A stretch of 64,000 bases of DNA. It comes from Burkholderiaceae bacterium (GTDB taxonomy: Bacteria; Pseudomonadota; Gammaproteobacteria; Burkholderiales; Burkholderiaceae_C). The notes under the pieces were generated by a model, which made no database searches, was not told the origin of the DNA, and saw only the letters and a list, made by a program, of their open reading frames with translations. Made by a program: the position numbers and the translations under genes. This document shows positions 25,610-34,767 of this stretch, in pieces. Within the stretch, counting starts at the first letter, position 1, and each line of letters opens with the position of its first letter. Where the stretch lies: assembly GCA_026125795.1 (NCBI GenBank), contig JAHCKM010000001.1, positions 1,364,001-1,428,000 of the forward strand. The letters are read 5' to 3'.

Positions 25610-26183
25610 GAACGCATGCCCTTTGGTTGATCGCGCGGCGCGGCGGGCGGTACCCGGGGTGGGCTCCTACTGGCGCGGTCGGCGCTGCGCGCCGACTTCG
25701 CTGCGGTGCTCGCGCCACAAGGGCGGCTGCGATGCCGCTCGCAAGCGGCGCTCCCGCGCCGCTGCCTCATGGCTTCTCGCCGGTCCGGCCCTGGCGGGCC
25801 AGACTTCCCCTTGCGGCGCTGCGCTCCTCGCCGCGCCACAAGTCGCCCACCCCGAATACCGCCCGCCGCGCTGAGACGCTCGTGGTCCTCCTCGATGCAA
25901 ACCTCGGTGGTGCTGGCAAAGCCGTGGTCGGGTGTGCGCCGGCAGCGACATCTGCGGCGCCGAGGACCGCAGAGCGCATGGCCGCGCGCGCGCAGCGCGC
26001 GCTTCCACATCTGACTCGCGTCGACTGTTCGAGCACAGCGAACGCAGTGAGCGGAGCGAGTTTCGACGCGGGCCATGCGATCGAGGACCGGAGGGGAGTC
26101 GGCCGCAGGCCGACCGCTGCAGCCGAGCGCCGGCGCATACCCGGCCGCGGCTTTGCTCGCTCGGTCTCTCAAAGGGACTGCGT
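25610..26183. repeat. structured intergenic repeat, copy A, with extra insert
   Basis: The core (25638-25871, 234 bp) has 27-bp terminal inverted repeats (25638-25664 and 25845-25871, two mismatches). Inside are hairpins: GTCGGCGC-TGC-GCGCCGAC (25678-25696), AGCGGCGC-TCCC-GCGCCGCT (about 25744-25763) and one near 25782-25803. Copy B at 43189-43423 is the same length with compensatory stem changes. Similarity continues to about 25912. Then comes about 225 bp absent from copy B, with its own GC hairpins (for example GCGCGCGC-GCA-GCGCGCGC near 25983-26001), before homology resumes at GCATACCCGGCCGCGG (26138-26153) up to the livG ribosome site. No protein-coding gene is evident. Confidence 0.8.
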
Positions 26184-26996
26184 GTGAGCGACACCACGCC
26201 GTTGCTCACCGCGCGCGACCTCTCCGTCCGCTTCGGCGGTGTGCTGGCCGTCAACAAGGTCAGCTTCGACGTGATGCGCGGCGAGGTGTTCACGCTGATC
26301 GGGCCCAACGGTGCCGGCAAGACCACGGTGTTCAACCTGATCAGCCGCATCTACAACCCAACCACCGGCGAGCTGACGTTCGAAGGCCAGCGGCTCAACG
26401 ACCTGCCGCCGCACAAGGTGGCTGCGCTCGGCATCGCGCGCACGTTCCAGAACATCGAGCTGTTCGAGAACGCCTCGGTGCTGCAGAACTTGCTGATCGG
26501 CCACCACGTGCACCAGAGCAGCGGTTTCGTCGCCAATCTGTTCTTCACACCCGCCGCGCGCCGCGCCGAGCGCGAGGCGCGCGCACAGGCCGAGCGCGTG
26601 ATCGAGCTCCTGGAGCTGCAGCACCACCGCGATTCGCTGGTGCACGGGCTGCCGTACGGCGTGCGCAAGGTGGTGGAGGTGGCGCGCGCGCTGTGCATGG
26701 GGCCGAAGCTGCTGCTGCTCGACGAGCCGTCGTCGGGGCTCAACGTCGAAGAGACCGAGGACATGGCCTGGTGGATCGCCGACATCCGCAAGGAGCTCGG
26801 CATCACCGTGCTGATGGTGGAGCACGACATGAGCCTGGTGTCGCGCGTGTCCGATCGGGTGCTGGCGATGAACCAGGGCGAGGTGCTGGCGCTGGGCACG
26901 CCGACCGAGGTGCAGTCGCATCCCGGCGTGATCGAGGCCTACCTCGGCTCCACCGACGACATGTCGTCGCTGCGCCGGCAAAAGGTGGCGGCATGA
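26184..26996 (+). CDS. livG: branched-chain amino acid-type ABC transporter ATPase LivG
   Basis: A 270-residue ABC ATPase. Walker A is GPNGAGKT near residue 40, the Q-loop follows in ARTFQNIELFEN, the LivG-type signature is reduced to LPYGVRKVVEVARAL (ABC motif), and Walker B is LLLLDEPSSGLN. The switch histidine lies in VEHDMS. The GTG at 26184 follows AAAGGG by about 10 bases; an ATG start is not available near the family N-terminus. Works as a heterodimer with LivF under LivHM. Separated from livM by repeat copy A. Confidence 0.88.
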   Translation: MSDTTPLLTARDLSVRFGGVLAVNKVSFDVMRGEVFTLIGPNGAGKTTVFNLISRIYNPTTGELTFEGQRLNDLPPHKVAALGIARTFQNIELFENASVLQNLLIGHHVHQSSGFVANLFFTPAARRAEREARAQAERVIELLELQHHRDSLVHGLPYGVRKVVEVARALCMGPKLLLLDEPSSGLNVEETEDMAWWIADIRKELGITVLMVEHDMSLVSRVSDRVLAMNQGEVLALGTPTEVQSHPGVIEAYLGSTDDMSSLRRQKVAA

Positions 26997-27000
26997 TCGG

Positions 27001-27066
27001 CGCACGGCCGCTCCGAAGCCGATCGCTCCCCCTCGGGGGGACGGGCCGCAGGCCCAAGGGGGCGGC
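27001..27066. repeat. short GC hairpin element between livG and livF
   Basis: TCCCCC (27027-27032) pairs with GGGGGA (27036-27041), followed by GCC-GCA-GGC and AAGGGGG. This CCCCCTCGGGGGG type of sequence is a common small intergenic element in Burkholderiales; the final AAGGGGG also serves as livF ribosome site. A related CCCCCCCGAGGGGG occurs upstream of the LysR gene at 34768. Confidence 0.6.
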
Positions 27067-27846
27067 ATGAGCACGGCGCCCGAGCTGCTGGTGCTCGCCA
27101 ACGTCGAGAGCTCGTACGGCCCGATCCGTGCCATCCGCGGCGTTAGCCTCAAGGTGCGCAAGGGCGAGATCGCGACCGTGCTCGGCAGCAACGGCGCCGG
27201 CAAGTCGACCATCCTCAAGACCATCTCGGGCGTGCTCGACCCCACGCGCGGCAGCGTCACCTTCAAGGGTGCCGACATCACCGCACGCGACCCGGCCGAC
27301 ATCGTGCGGCGCGGGCTGGTGCACGTGCCCGAGGGGCGCGAGGTGTTTCCGCTGCTGTCGGTGCACGACAACCTGGTGATGGGCGGCTACACGCGCAATG
27401 ACCGCGACGCGCTGCAGCGCGACCTCGAGGTGGTGTACGGCTACTTCCCGATCCTGAAGGAGCGCGACAGGCAGGACGCCGGGCTGCTGTCGGGCGGCCA
27501 GCAGCAGATGCTGGCGATCAGCCGGGCGCTGATGGGTGCGCCCGACCTCGTGTTGCTCGACGAGCCGAGCCTGGGACTCTCGCCCAAGCTCACGCGCGAG
27601 ATCTTCGAGATCGTGGTGCGCATCAACCGCGAGCGCGGCACCACCATCTTGCTGGTGGAGCAGAACGCCAACATGGCGCTCAACGTGGCCGACTACGGCT
27701 ACGTGCTCGAGAACGGCCGCATCGTGATGGAAGACGCGTGCGACAAGCTGCGCGAGAAGGAAGACATCCGCGAGTTCTACCTCGGCATGAAAGAAGCCGG
27801 CGTGCGCGGCGAGCGGCGCTGGAAGAAAAAGAAGATGTGGCGGTGA
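27067..27846 (+). CDS. livF: branched-chain amino acid-type ABC transporter ATPase LivF
   Basis: A 259-residue ABC ATPase. Walker A is GSNGAGKST near residue 37; LVHVPEGREVFPLLSVHDNL is the characteristic LivF Q-loop region; the ABC signature is LLSGGQQQMLAISRAL; Walker B is LVLLDEPSLGLSP; the switch region is LLVEQNANMAL. The C-terminus is longer and more basic than usual (RRWKKKKMWR). AAGGGGG sits immediately upstream. It is the last gene of this transporter; no periplasmic binding protein or CoA ligase follows, unlike most such operons. Confidence 0.88.
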   Translation: MSTAPELLVLANVESSYGPIRAIRGVSLKVRKGEIATVLGSNGAGKSTILKTISGVLDPTRGSVTFKGADITARDPADIVRRGLVHVPEGREVFPLLSVHDNLVMGGYTRNDRDALQRDLEVVYGYFPILKERDRQDAGLLSGGQQQMLAISRALMGAPDLVLLDEPSLGLSPKLTREIFEIVVRINRERGTTILLVEQNANMALNVADYGYVLENGRIVMEDACDKLREKEDIREFYLGMKEAGVRGERRWKKKKMWR

Positions 27847-27885
27847 GCGGCGAACGCCGTTGGGCGCTGCTGCTCGGGGTCCGAC

Positions 27886-27910
27886 GGGCGGGCGGCTCGG
27901 CCGCCTGCCT
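27886..27910 (+). terminator. candidate terminator hairpin after livF
   Basis: An 11-pair stem (two G-T) centred on the TCG loop at 27897-27899, with core GGCGGC/GCCGCC, lies 40 bp after the livF stop. There is no T-tract, so Rho-independent action is uncertain. Confidence 0.4.
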
Positions 27911-28027
27911 TACGGCAGCGCGTAGTAACACGCAGCGCGGCCTCTCCTGGTGTCTGGTACGGCTCCGCCGGACCAGGCGCCACTGACTAAACTCGGCGAA
28001 GAACTGCGCAGCAATTCTTCAACGCGT

Positions 28028-29326
28028 ATGGATACGTTCGAGCGCGCGAAAGCCGCCTTTCTCCAGGGCGTGCAGCACAGCGAGGCCGGTCGCAATGCCG
28101 AGGCAGAAGCCTGCTTCGAAGCTTCGCTCGCGCTGTGGCCCGAGCGCAGCTCGACGCTGTTCAATCTCGGTGCGATGCGCGTGCGGCTCGGCCAGTACGA
28201 CGCCGCGCTGGCGGTGCTCGACCGCTCGCTCGTGCTCGACGCCGAACAGGCCGACGCCTGGTGCCAGCGCGGCATCGCGCTGGCCGCACTCGAGCGCAGC
28301 GCCGACGCGGTGGCAAGTTTCGAGCGTGCGCTCAAGCTTGACGCATCGTGCGTGCCGGCGCTGTTCCACCTCGGCTGCACGCTCAACGAGTTGCAGCGGC
28401 ATGCCGACGCGCGGGTCGTGTTCGAGCGCCTGCTGCAGCTGCAGCCCCAGCATGCCGAAGCCTGGTTCCGGCACGGCCAGACGCTGCAGCTGCTCGATCG
28501 CCATGCCGATGCGTTGCCGTCGTACGAGCGAGCGCTGGCGCTGGACCCCGCCAACCCGCAGGCCTGGCTGAATCGCGCCGGGATCCTCAAGGACGCGGGC
28601 CGCAGCGCCGACGCGACCGCCGCCTACCGTGCCGCGCTGGCGCACGGCGCCGATGCCGAGCAGGTGCAGTTCCACCTGGCTGCGCTGCAGGGTTCCAGCA
28701 CGCCGCAGCAGGCGCCGCGCGCCTACGTGCAGGAACTGTTCGACGACTACGCGGCGCGCTTCGAGCAGCACCTGGTAGGCGCGCTGAACTACCGCGGGCA
28801 CCGCGTGCTGGTCGAGATGCTGCAGCGCGCCGCCGCCGGGCGCCGCCTGCAGCAGGCGCTCGATCTCGGCTGCGGCACCGGCTTGTGCGGTCCGCTGCTG
28901 AAGGCATTCGTCGCGCAGATCGATGGGGTCGACCTGTCGACGCAGATGCTGGCGCAGGCGCACAAGCTCGGGATTTACCGCAAGCTCGTGGCGGCCGACA
29001 TCACCGAGCACCTGCAGGCCGGCGGCGCGCGCTACGACGTGGTCATCGCGGCCGACGTGTTCACCTACATCGGCGACCTCGGGCGCGTGTTCGCGGCGGT
29101 GCAGCGCGTACTGCCGGCGGGCGGCCTGTTCGGCTTGTCGGTCGAGGCCGCACCCGACGACACGGATTTTCGCCTGCAGGGCAGCCTGCGTTACGCCCAT
29201 TCGCGTCGATACGTCGAGCGGCTCGCGCAGCGCCACGGCTACGTGCTGCTGCAAAGCGTGCAGCAGCCGCTGCGCGAGGACCAGCGGCGGCCGATCGATG
29301 CGCTGTATGTCGTGTTGACCCGCTAG
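28028..29326 (+). CDS. TPR protein fused to a class I methyltransferase domain
   Basis: A 432-residue fusion. Residues about 1-215 hold six tetratricopeptide units (for example [40 protein letters not shown]), and residues about 245-430 an S-adenosylmethionine-dependent methyltransferase with motif [11 protein letters not shown] starting at D279 and motif II-like region [14 protein letters not shown] near 338. Proteins of this architecture methylate unknown substrates, the TPR part probably binding a protein partner. The ATG at 28028 is chosen because it starts at a TPR-type helix; a GTG at 27950 would add 26 residues. No good ribosome site is seen for either. Probably cytoplasmic and monocistronic. 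Confidence 0.8.
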   Translation: MDTFERAKAAFLQGVQHSEAGRNAEAEACFEASLALWPERSSTLFNLGAMRVRLGQYDAALAVLDRSLVLDAEQADAWCQRGIALAALERSADAVASFERALKLDASCVPALFHLGCTLNELQRHADARVVFERLLQLQPQHAEAWFRHGQTLQLLDRHADALPSYERALALDPANPQAWLNRAGILKDAGRSADATAAYRAALAHGADAEQVQFHLAALQGSSTPQQAPRAYVQELFDDYAARFEQHLVGALNYRGHRVLVEMLQRAAAGRRLQQALDLGCGTGLCGPLLKAFVAQIDGVDLSTQMLAQAHKLGIYRKLVAADITEHLQAGGARYDVVIAADVFTYIGDLGRVFAAVQRVLPAGGLFGLSVEAAPDDTDFRLQGSLRYAHSRRYVERLAQRHGYVLLQSVQQPLREDQRRPIDALYVVLTR

Positions 29327-29363
29327 CACGCACCGCCTTTTCGCGCCCTCTACACTGCGCGCC

Positions 29364-30203
29364 ATGCTGCAGACGCGCACGCTGATCGACGGTCCGGTGT
29401 CGGTGGTGGAGTACCGCTGCGATGCCGGTCCGCAGCAGCCGTCGTACTGGGAGGCGCACACCGGCTGGTCGGTGTCGTTCGTCCAGCGCGGCACGTTCTC
29501 GTGCCACTGCCGCGGCCGCGTGCACGAGCTGGTGCCGGGATCGGTGCTGCTCGGCCGACCCGGCGACGAGTACCGTTGCACGCACGAGCACCACCACGGC
29601 GGCGACGAGTGCCTGGCGGTGCACCTGGCGGCGCAGCTGGTCGACGAGCTGGCGCCGCGCGGCTGGCAGTCCGGGGCGGCGGCGCCGTGCGCCGAGTTGA
29701 TGGTGAGCGCTGAGCGCATGCGTGCGGCTGCATGCGGCGACAGCGACGTCGCCTTGGACGAGGCGGCGCTGTCCTTCGCCGCGCGTTATGCAACCCTGGC
29801 GCACGACGGCGCGCCGCTGCCCGCCGCTGCGCGTGCCCAGGACCGACGCCGAGCCGTGGAGTCCGCGCTGTGGATCGACGCGCATGCCGACCAGCCGATC
29901 GATCTGCACACGCTGGCGCGACGGTGCGGTCTGAGCGCGTACCACTTTCTGCGCGTGTTTGCCGCCGCGCTCGGCGTCACGCCGCACCAGTATCTCGTGC
30001 GCAGCCGCTTGCGCCATGCGGCGCGCCGGCTCGTCGAAGGGGACCAGCCGATCACCGAGGTGGCGCTCGATTGCGGCTTTGCCGACCTGTCGAACTTCGT
30101 GCGCAGCTTCCGCCGCGCCGCCGGCACGTCGCCGCGCGGCTTCCGGCGCGCTGCGCAGGCTGACCGCAAGATTTTCCAAGAACGCCTCGCTGCACCGACC
30201 TAG
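29364..30203 (+). CDS. AraC-family transcriptional regulator
   Basis: A 279-residue regulator. The N-terminal half is a cupin-like sensor (cysteine/histidine-rich stretch [19 protein letters not shown] near 72-90). The C-terminal half has the double helix-turn-helix of AraC/Xyl[21 protein letters not shown] and [20 protein letters not shown] with the F.R.F.. and G.SP ending. The H-rich loop is unusual and could bind metal. It lies 30 bp upstream of the VOC-fold gene, which is its most obvious target. Confidence 0.88.
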   Translation: MLQTRTLIDGPVSVVEYRCDAGPQQPSYWEAHTGWSVSFVQRGTFSCHCRGRVHELVPGSVLLGRPGDEYRCTHEHHHGGDECLAVHLAAQLVDELAPRGWQSGAAAPCAELMVSAERMRAAACGDSDVALDEAALSFAARYATLAHDGAPLPAAARAQDRRRAVESALWIDAHADQPIDLHTLARRCGLSAYHFLRVFAAALGVTPHQYLVRSRLRHAARRLVEGDQPITEVALDCGFADLSNFVRSFRRAAGTSPRGFRRAAQADRKIFQERLAAPT

Positions 30204-30233
30204 CATCGCGCCACATTGTTCTTGGAGCGAAGC

Positions 30234-30599
30234 ATGTTCGATCACGTGGGTTTGAAGGTGCAGGATCTGGCGCGCAGCATGGCGTTCTACAAGGCCGCCC
30301 TCGCTGCGCTGGGCCATGAGATAGCCAGCAGCGGCGACGACTACGCCGGGTTTGGGCCCAAGGGTGAGCCGGCACTGTGGCTGCATGCCACTGCCGCCGG
30401 GGCCGGCCGCGGTGCGCACGTGGCGCTGCGGGCGCCAAACCGTGCGGCGGTGCAGCGCTTCCATGCGGCCGGGCTGGCCTGCGGTGGGCGCGACAACGGC
30501 GCGCCGGGCCTGCGTCCGGACTACAGCGCCAACTACTACGCCGCGTTCCTGCTCGATCCGGATGGCCACAACATCGAGGCCGTGTGCTTCAACGAATGA
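30234..30599 (+). CDS. VOC-family protein (glyoxalase/bleomycin-resistance fold)
   Basis: A 121-residue protein made of one pair of beta-alpha-beta3 modules. It begins FDHVGLKVQDLARSMAFYKA, the standard VOC opening with metal ligand H4, and ends with YYAAFLLDPDGHNIEAVCF, where the late E is the usual second metal ligand. GGAG lies about 9 bases before the ATG at 30234. Function could be glyoxalase-like isomerisation, dioxygenation or resistance; the sequence does not decide. Same strand as, and close behind, the AraC regulator. Confidence 0.8.
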   Translation: MFDHVGLKVQDLARSMAFYKAALAALGHEIASSGDDYAGFGPKGEPALWLHATAAGAGRGAHVALRAPNRAAVQRFHAAGLACGGRDNGAPGLRPDYSANYYAAFLLDPDGHNIEAVCFNE

Positions 30600-30721
30600 A
30601 GGATTTGCCGCAACGCCGCATTCCGCGCAAAGGCAAAGTCTCGACAAGCCATAGGGACTCCTGAAGCGCATCGAAACAGTTCCGTGGGCCGCTTTCACAC
30701 GCAGCGCGGCATGACAGGCGT

Positions 30722-31207
30722 ATGGTGGTGTGCATGAACCCGCACACCACCCAACCCGTCGATGAAGCGGCCACGGCTGCAAGCCTGCCCGAGCTGCGCG
30801 AGGCCAACGTGCCCGTGCTGGTGGCGGCGCTGTACGACGAATCACCGGTCGGGCTGCGCCAGCGTCTGGTGAACCATCTGCTGCGGCCGCTGGGGCCGCT
30901 CGCACTCGTCGCAGTGGCCACCGGCGCCTTCGCCCGGCTGCTGCCGTCCGATCGCTGGAGCGGCGCGCAGGTGCAGCTCGACGATGTGCTGCGCATCCGC
31001 GCCGACCAGGTGCTCGACCTGGCGCGCTACGTGCAGCAGAAGTCGCCCGAGATGTTATGGCGCCTGCCCGAGATCCTCGGTTCGAGCCCGGTCGTGTTGG
31101 GCACCTTGAGCGGCGTGTTGCTGCTGACGGCGCTGCGCGCGCAAGCGCACGCCGCCGGCCGGTTGAAGCGCGCTCGCGGCAGTCGGGTTCCGGCCTTGCT
31201 GATGTGA
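30722..31207 (+). CDS. hypothetical protein with two hydrophobic segments
   Basis: 161 residues from the first ATG (157 from the ATG at 30734, which looks as good). I do not recognise the family. Two hydrophobic stretches, about 56-70 (LRPLGPLALVAVATGAFARL) and 120-140 (SSPVVLGTLSGVLLLTALRA), flank a charged middle, DDVLRIRADQVLDLARYVQQ, so it may be a small membrane protein with the loop on one side. The C-terminus is basic. It converges on the propeller lipoprotein gene with a 4-bp gap. Confidence 0.55.
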   Translation: MVVCMNPHTTQPVDEAATAASLPELREANVPVLVAALYDESPVGLRQRLVNHLLRPLGPLALVAVATGAFARLLPSDRWSGAQVQLDDVLRIRADQVLDLARYVQQKSPEMLWRLPEILGSSPVVLGTLSGVLLLTALRAQAHAAGRLKRARGSRVPALLM

Positions 31208-31211
31208 CGCC

Positions 31212-32840
31212 TCAGCGCTGCGGCCTTACGCGATAGATCGCGTTGTTGCGGTTGGCGCTGAAATACACGTTGCCCGATGCATCCACCGTCACACCGGTGG
31301 CCACATACGGCGGCGGCATGCCCGGCCCGGCAGGCAGGCCGATCGGCAGGTTGTCGGCCACGGTGCGGCGCTGACCGGTGGCCGCATCGATCTCGGTGAG
31401 CCTGCGCGCCGCCGCCTCGGCGACCACGAAGCTGCCCCACGGCGTCTGCGCCACCCCTTCGGGCAGCGCGAGGCCGCTTGCGATCACCGACTTCGCGCCG
31501 TCGGCCAGCTGGATGCGTGTCAGCGTGCCGGCGGCCTCGGTGACGTAGAGCGCGCCATCCTTGCCGAGCACCATCTGCACCGGGCCCTGCAGGCCGGCGG
31601 CGACGACGCGGCGCGTCTTGTACTCCGGCCCGCTGGCCTGCGTGATGCTGCCGGTGGCGAGCTCGGCCACCAGCACGCTGCCGTCTTCCATCGGCAGCGC
31701 GTCATAGGGCGCTTTCCAGCCGTGCAGCATGCGCAGCGTCTTGCGCGTGTGGCGGTCGAGCACCTGCACGCTGCCGGTGAACCACGAGGTCAGCGTCACG
31801 TGCTTGGACGACACGCCGACCGCGAACGGGTATTCCATGTCGGAGGCCTGCATGCGCATCACGTCGCTCACCTGGCCGCTTTGCAGGTCGACCGTGCGGC
31901 ACGAGAAGATGTCGGCCACCCACAGCTGCGAACCGGCGACCTTCACGCCCGCGGGCACGGCGAGCTTGCCGCTGGTGAGCAGCTTCACGTTGCCGGTGGC
32001 CGGGTCGTAGGCCTCGATCGAGTTGTCGGCCATGTTCGACACGTACACCGTGCCGTCGGGTGCGACCGCGAGGTTGTCGAGCGCCGTCTTCAACTGCTTG
32101 AGCACCGTCTTGCGGCCGGATGCGATCTCCACGCGCGCCAGCTCGCCGGTGGCGGTGTCGATCGCATAGAGGTTGCCCTTGCCGTCGAGGTTGACCGCGG
32201 CCGGCGTCTTGAACTGGTTGTTGATCACCGTGACCGCGCCGTTGCGCGGATCGACCTTCACCACCGAGTTCTTGAACCACAGCGGGCCGTAGATCATGCC
32301 GTCGGGTCCGACCTCAAAGCCGTTCAGGCCGCCGAGGTCCTTGGCGATCAAGCGTGGCGCCTGCACGCCCGCCGGGTCGAGCTCCCACAGCGCATCGCCG
32401 AGGAAGACCTGCGTCGCATAGAGCTTGCCGCTGCGGCGGTCGAAGTCGAGCGAGTTCAACCCCGGCAGGTCTTTCGCCACCACGCGGCTCGGCGCGTTTT
32501 CGGCGTCGCGCACGCGCACGCTGCCCATCAGGTAGTTGGTCCACGCCAGCTCACCCTTGGGGCCGATCGCGATGTCGTCGGCTTGACCTTCGGGAGCATC
32601 GATGAACACCCGGGCCGCGCCGGTCTGGCGGTTCACCTCCCACATCGTGTAGCCGACCACGGTGCCGGCGAGCAGCCTGCCCTTGGTGTCGACGGCCAGG
32701 CCGTGCACGCCGGTGAACGACGACGGCGGCACCAGCACGTCGGGCGCGGCCCAGGCTCCAGGGCGCGTCGGCGCCGTGCCGCAAGCGGCGATCGAGAAGA
32801 CCAGCGCGGCACAGGCCAGCAGAACGAGGCGGCGGATCAT
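31212..32840 (-). CDS. beta-propeller lipoprotein (NHL/SMP-30/streptogramin-lyase-like)
   Basis: A 542-residue exported protein. The ATG at 32840 gives a lipoprotein signal, MIRRLVLLACAALVFSIAAC, with lipobox IAAC (C20). The mature part is two stacked sets of six-bladed propeller repeats with recurring PDG/GNLYAIDT/DGTVYVSN blade motifs as in NHL, SMP-30 and Vgb proteins. It is probably anchored to the outer membrane facing the periplasm. No catalytic metal set is certain. It lies 81 bp downstream of a second propeller lipoprotein on the same strand, and the two may form one unit. Confidence 0.7.
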   Translation of the reverse strand: MIRRLVLLACAALVFSIAACGTAPTRPGAWAAPDVLVPPSSFTGVHGLAVDTKGRLLAGTVVGYTMWEVNRQTGAARVFIDAPEGQADDIAIGPKGELAWTNYLMGSVRVRDAENAPSRVVAKDLPGLNSLDFDRRSGKLYATQVFLGDALWELDPAGVQAPRLIAKDLGGLNGFEVGPDGMIYGPLWFKNSVVKVDPRNGAVTVINNQFKTPAAVNLDGKGNLYAIDTATGELARVEIASGRKTVLKQLKTALDNLAVAPDGTVYVSNMADNSIEAYDPATGNVKLLTSGKLAVPAGVKVAGSQLWVADIFSCRTVDLQSGQVSDVMRMQASDMEYPFAVGVSSKHVTLTSWFTGSVQVLDRHTRKTLRMLHGWKAPYDALPMEDGSVLVAELATGSITQASGPEYKTRRVVAAGLQGPVQMVLGKDGALYVTEAAGTLTRIQLADGAKSVIASGLALPEGVAQTPWGSFVVAEAAARRLTEIDAATGQRRTVADNLPIGLPAGPGMPPPYVATGVTVDASGNVYFSANRNNAIYRVRPQR

Positions 32841-32921
32841 CAGGGTCTCCAGGTTGTTCTTGTCAGGGGCGCCCACTGTAGGGTCGGTGCCGCAGCGTGC
32901 CTGGCGCGTTGGCGACAGCCT

Positions 32922-34553
32922 TCAGACGCGTTGCCCCACCGAGTGCAGCGTGGCGTTGTTGATGCTGTAGATGCGGCCGTCGGGGCCGAGCGCGGTGGGC
33001 GTGTACGACTGGAACCTCCCCGGGTTCAGCGTGACCTGCTGCGTGAAGGTGTTGGTCGGCAGGTGCCAGCGGTACAGGATGCCGTCTTCGCTGTTGATCA
33101 GCACGGCCTGCGTCGAGGGATCGACGGCCGCGGTGTTGACGCACCACTCCTTCACGCCGCCGGGGTTGGCCGGGTCGGGCGTGGGGCCCAGCTGGGTGAT
33201 GACCTCGTGCATGACCTGCACGCCGGCGATGACCGGGTCGGGTTGCGTTGAATTCGGGTCGAGGATGGCGATGCGGTTCAGGCCGTCGGCACGCGGCGCG
33301 TAGTTGTTGTACTTGGTGAGCAGCAGATAACCTGGCGTGCCGAGCACCGACGCGGGCACGATCGACGGCGTGTTGTCCCAGCCGAACGAGCCCGGCGTCT
33401 TGGCCTGCGTCAGCGCGGCGTTGAAGTGCAGCAGCCAGCCGCGGAAGTTGTGCGAGCTGTCGGGCGCCTCGAGCACGCCGATGTAGACGTCGCCGTCCGG
33501 TGCCACCAGTGGCGAGGACGTCGCGTCGTCGCTGATGCGCGACGGCTGGCCGCTGGCCGGATCGACCAGTGCCACGTGCGCCTGCGTGGCCAGCGTGGCC
33601 GCATCCAGCGCGAGCAGCCGGCCGCTCGGCCGCACGTTGGGCGGCGGCACGTTGTTCACCAGCACGTACAGCGTGCTGCCGTCGTTGGACAGCGCGGGCG
33701 CGGCGTTGGTGGCGGTCTTCGTCGGGCCGGCGCTTGGTGGCAGCGCCGCGGCCACCGTCACGAACGTCGGCGTGCCGTCGGCTGCGATGCGCACGATGCC
33801 GCCGCCGCCCAGGCCCGCCGGGTTGGCCCCGGTGACGACGAACCCGAAGTAGACGTTGCCCGCGGTGTCGCTGGTCAGCGGCGTGTTGATGAACACCGTG
33901 GCGTCGAAGGCGGCGGCGTTGGCGGCGTACGCTGCATCGCCGTAGAACGCGATGCGCGTGATCGTGGCGGCCGGGTCGCCCGGATCGCCGGCGTTGCTGC
34001 GCACCAGCACGCGGCCGCCCGCTTCGGGCATCCACACGCGCCCGTCGGGCGTCAGCGTCGGGTTGAAGCTCGGCACCCAGCGGTGCGGTGGCAGCAGGTA
34101 GGTGGAGTCCAGCATCCACTTCAGGTCACCGGTGGCGCCGACGCGCGCCTCGATGCGAAAGCCGCCGTCCGCGCCGGTCTTCACCGGCACGATCACCGTG
34201 TCGTGCCGCGTGATCACCGGCGAGCCGTAGTGCGTGAGCAGCGAGCCGGTGGCGGACAGCTGCGGCGCGAGGTCTACCGGCATGTGCCAGTAGATGCCGT
34301 CCATGCGCTGCGCGCTCACCGCGCCCACCGCGGTGTGCTGCGCATTGCCGGCAAAGCCGGGCCAGGCCGGTCCGTCCACCGGCACGACCGGCGGGCGCGG
34401 CAGCGTGGGGATCGGGCTCGGTGCAGGCGCCGGCGCGTCGCCACCGCCACCGCCGCAGGCGGTGGTGACCAGGCCGCTGGCGGCCATCAGCAACCAGCGC
34501 CGGCGCGTCTCGAGCGGCAGCGGAATACGCAGGTCGCTCGCATCGATGTTCAT
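32922..34553 (-). CDS. PQQ-like beta-propeller lipoprotein
   Basis: A 543-residue exported protein. A signal with RRRW before the hydrophobic part (LLMAASGLVTTACG) suggests a Tat-type lipoprotein (C31 or nearby), followed by a glycine run and a proline-rich linker. The body has WMLDSTY..., LTPDGRVWMPEAGG, SPLVAPDGDVYIGV and LINSEDGILYRWHLP repeats of the PQQ/quinoprotein-like propeller, but I do not see the tryptophan-docking set of true quinoprotein dehydrogenases. The ATG at 34553 is preferred; one at 34565 is possible. Its role is unknown; it may be structural or ligand-binding. Confidence 0.65.
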   Translation of the reverse strand: MNIDASDLRIPLPLETRRRWLLMAASGLVTTACGGGGGDAPAPAPSPIPTLPRPPVVPVDGPAWPGFAGNAQHTAVGAVSAQRMDGIYWHMPVDLAPQLSATGSLLTHYGSPVITRHDTVIVPVKTGADGGFRIEARVGATGDLKWMLDSTYLLPPHRWVPSFNPTLTPDGRVWMPEAGGRVLVRSNAGDPGDPAATITRIAFYGDAAYAANAAAFDATVFINTPLTSDTAGNVYFGFVVTGANPAGLGGGGIVRIAADGTPTFVTVAAALPPSAGPTKTATNAAPALSNDGSTLYVLVNNVPPPNVRPSGRLLALDAATLATQAHVALVDPASGQPSRISDDATSSPLVAPDGDVYIGVLEAPDSSHNFRGWLLHFNAALTQAKTPGSFGWDNTPSIVPASVLGTPGYLLLTKYNNYAPRADGLNRIAILDPNSTQPDPVIAGVQVMHEVITQLGPTPDPANPGGVKEWCVNTAAVDPSTQAVLINSEDGILYRWHLPTNTFTQQVTLNPGRFQSYTPTALGPDGRIYSINNATLHSVGQRV

Positions 34554-34619
34554 GGTCCGGATCATCGCGGCCGCTGCCGCAGGCAGCAATCCGGGGCGAC
34601 CTACACTGCGACAGAATGA

Positions 34620-34767
34620 GGGCCCCCACGTCGCTTCGCTCCTGCCTCGCGGCATGCAGGCCGCAAGGCGTTCGCCAGCCACTCGCGAGCGCGCAGGCGC
34701 TCGCTCGGCGCGGGCTCACCCCCCCGAGGGGGCGCTCAGCCGTCTTGGGGCGGCCCGGCGCCGGCTG
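34620..34767. repeat. GC-rich repeat-like leader before the LysR gene
   Basis: Contains paired short inverted repeats (for example CTCGCGAGCGCGCAGGCGCTCG near 34683-34704) and CCCCCCCGAGGGGG (about 34720-34733), resembling the livG-livF element. It fills the space between the propeller gene and the LysR gene. No coding potential is visible on this stretch beyond shadow frames. Confidence 0.5.

Noticed and set aside
25706-26014. Plus-strand frames in the livM-livG gap
   Set aside because: They fall inside the inverted-repeat element and match stem sequences; copy B does not keep the same frame.
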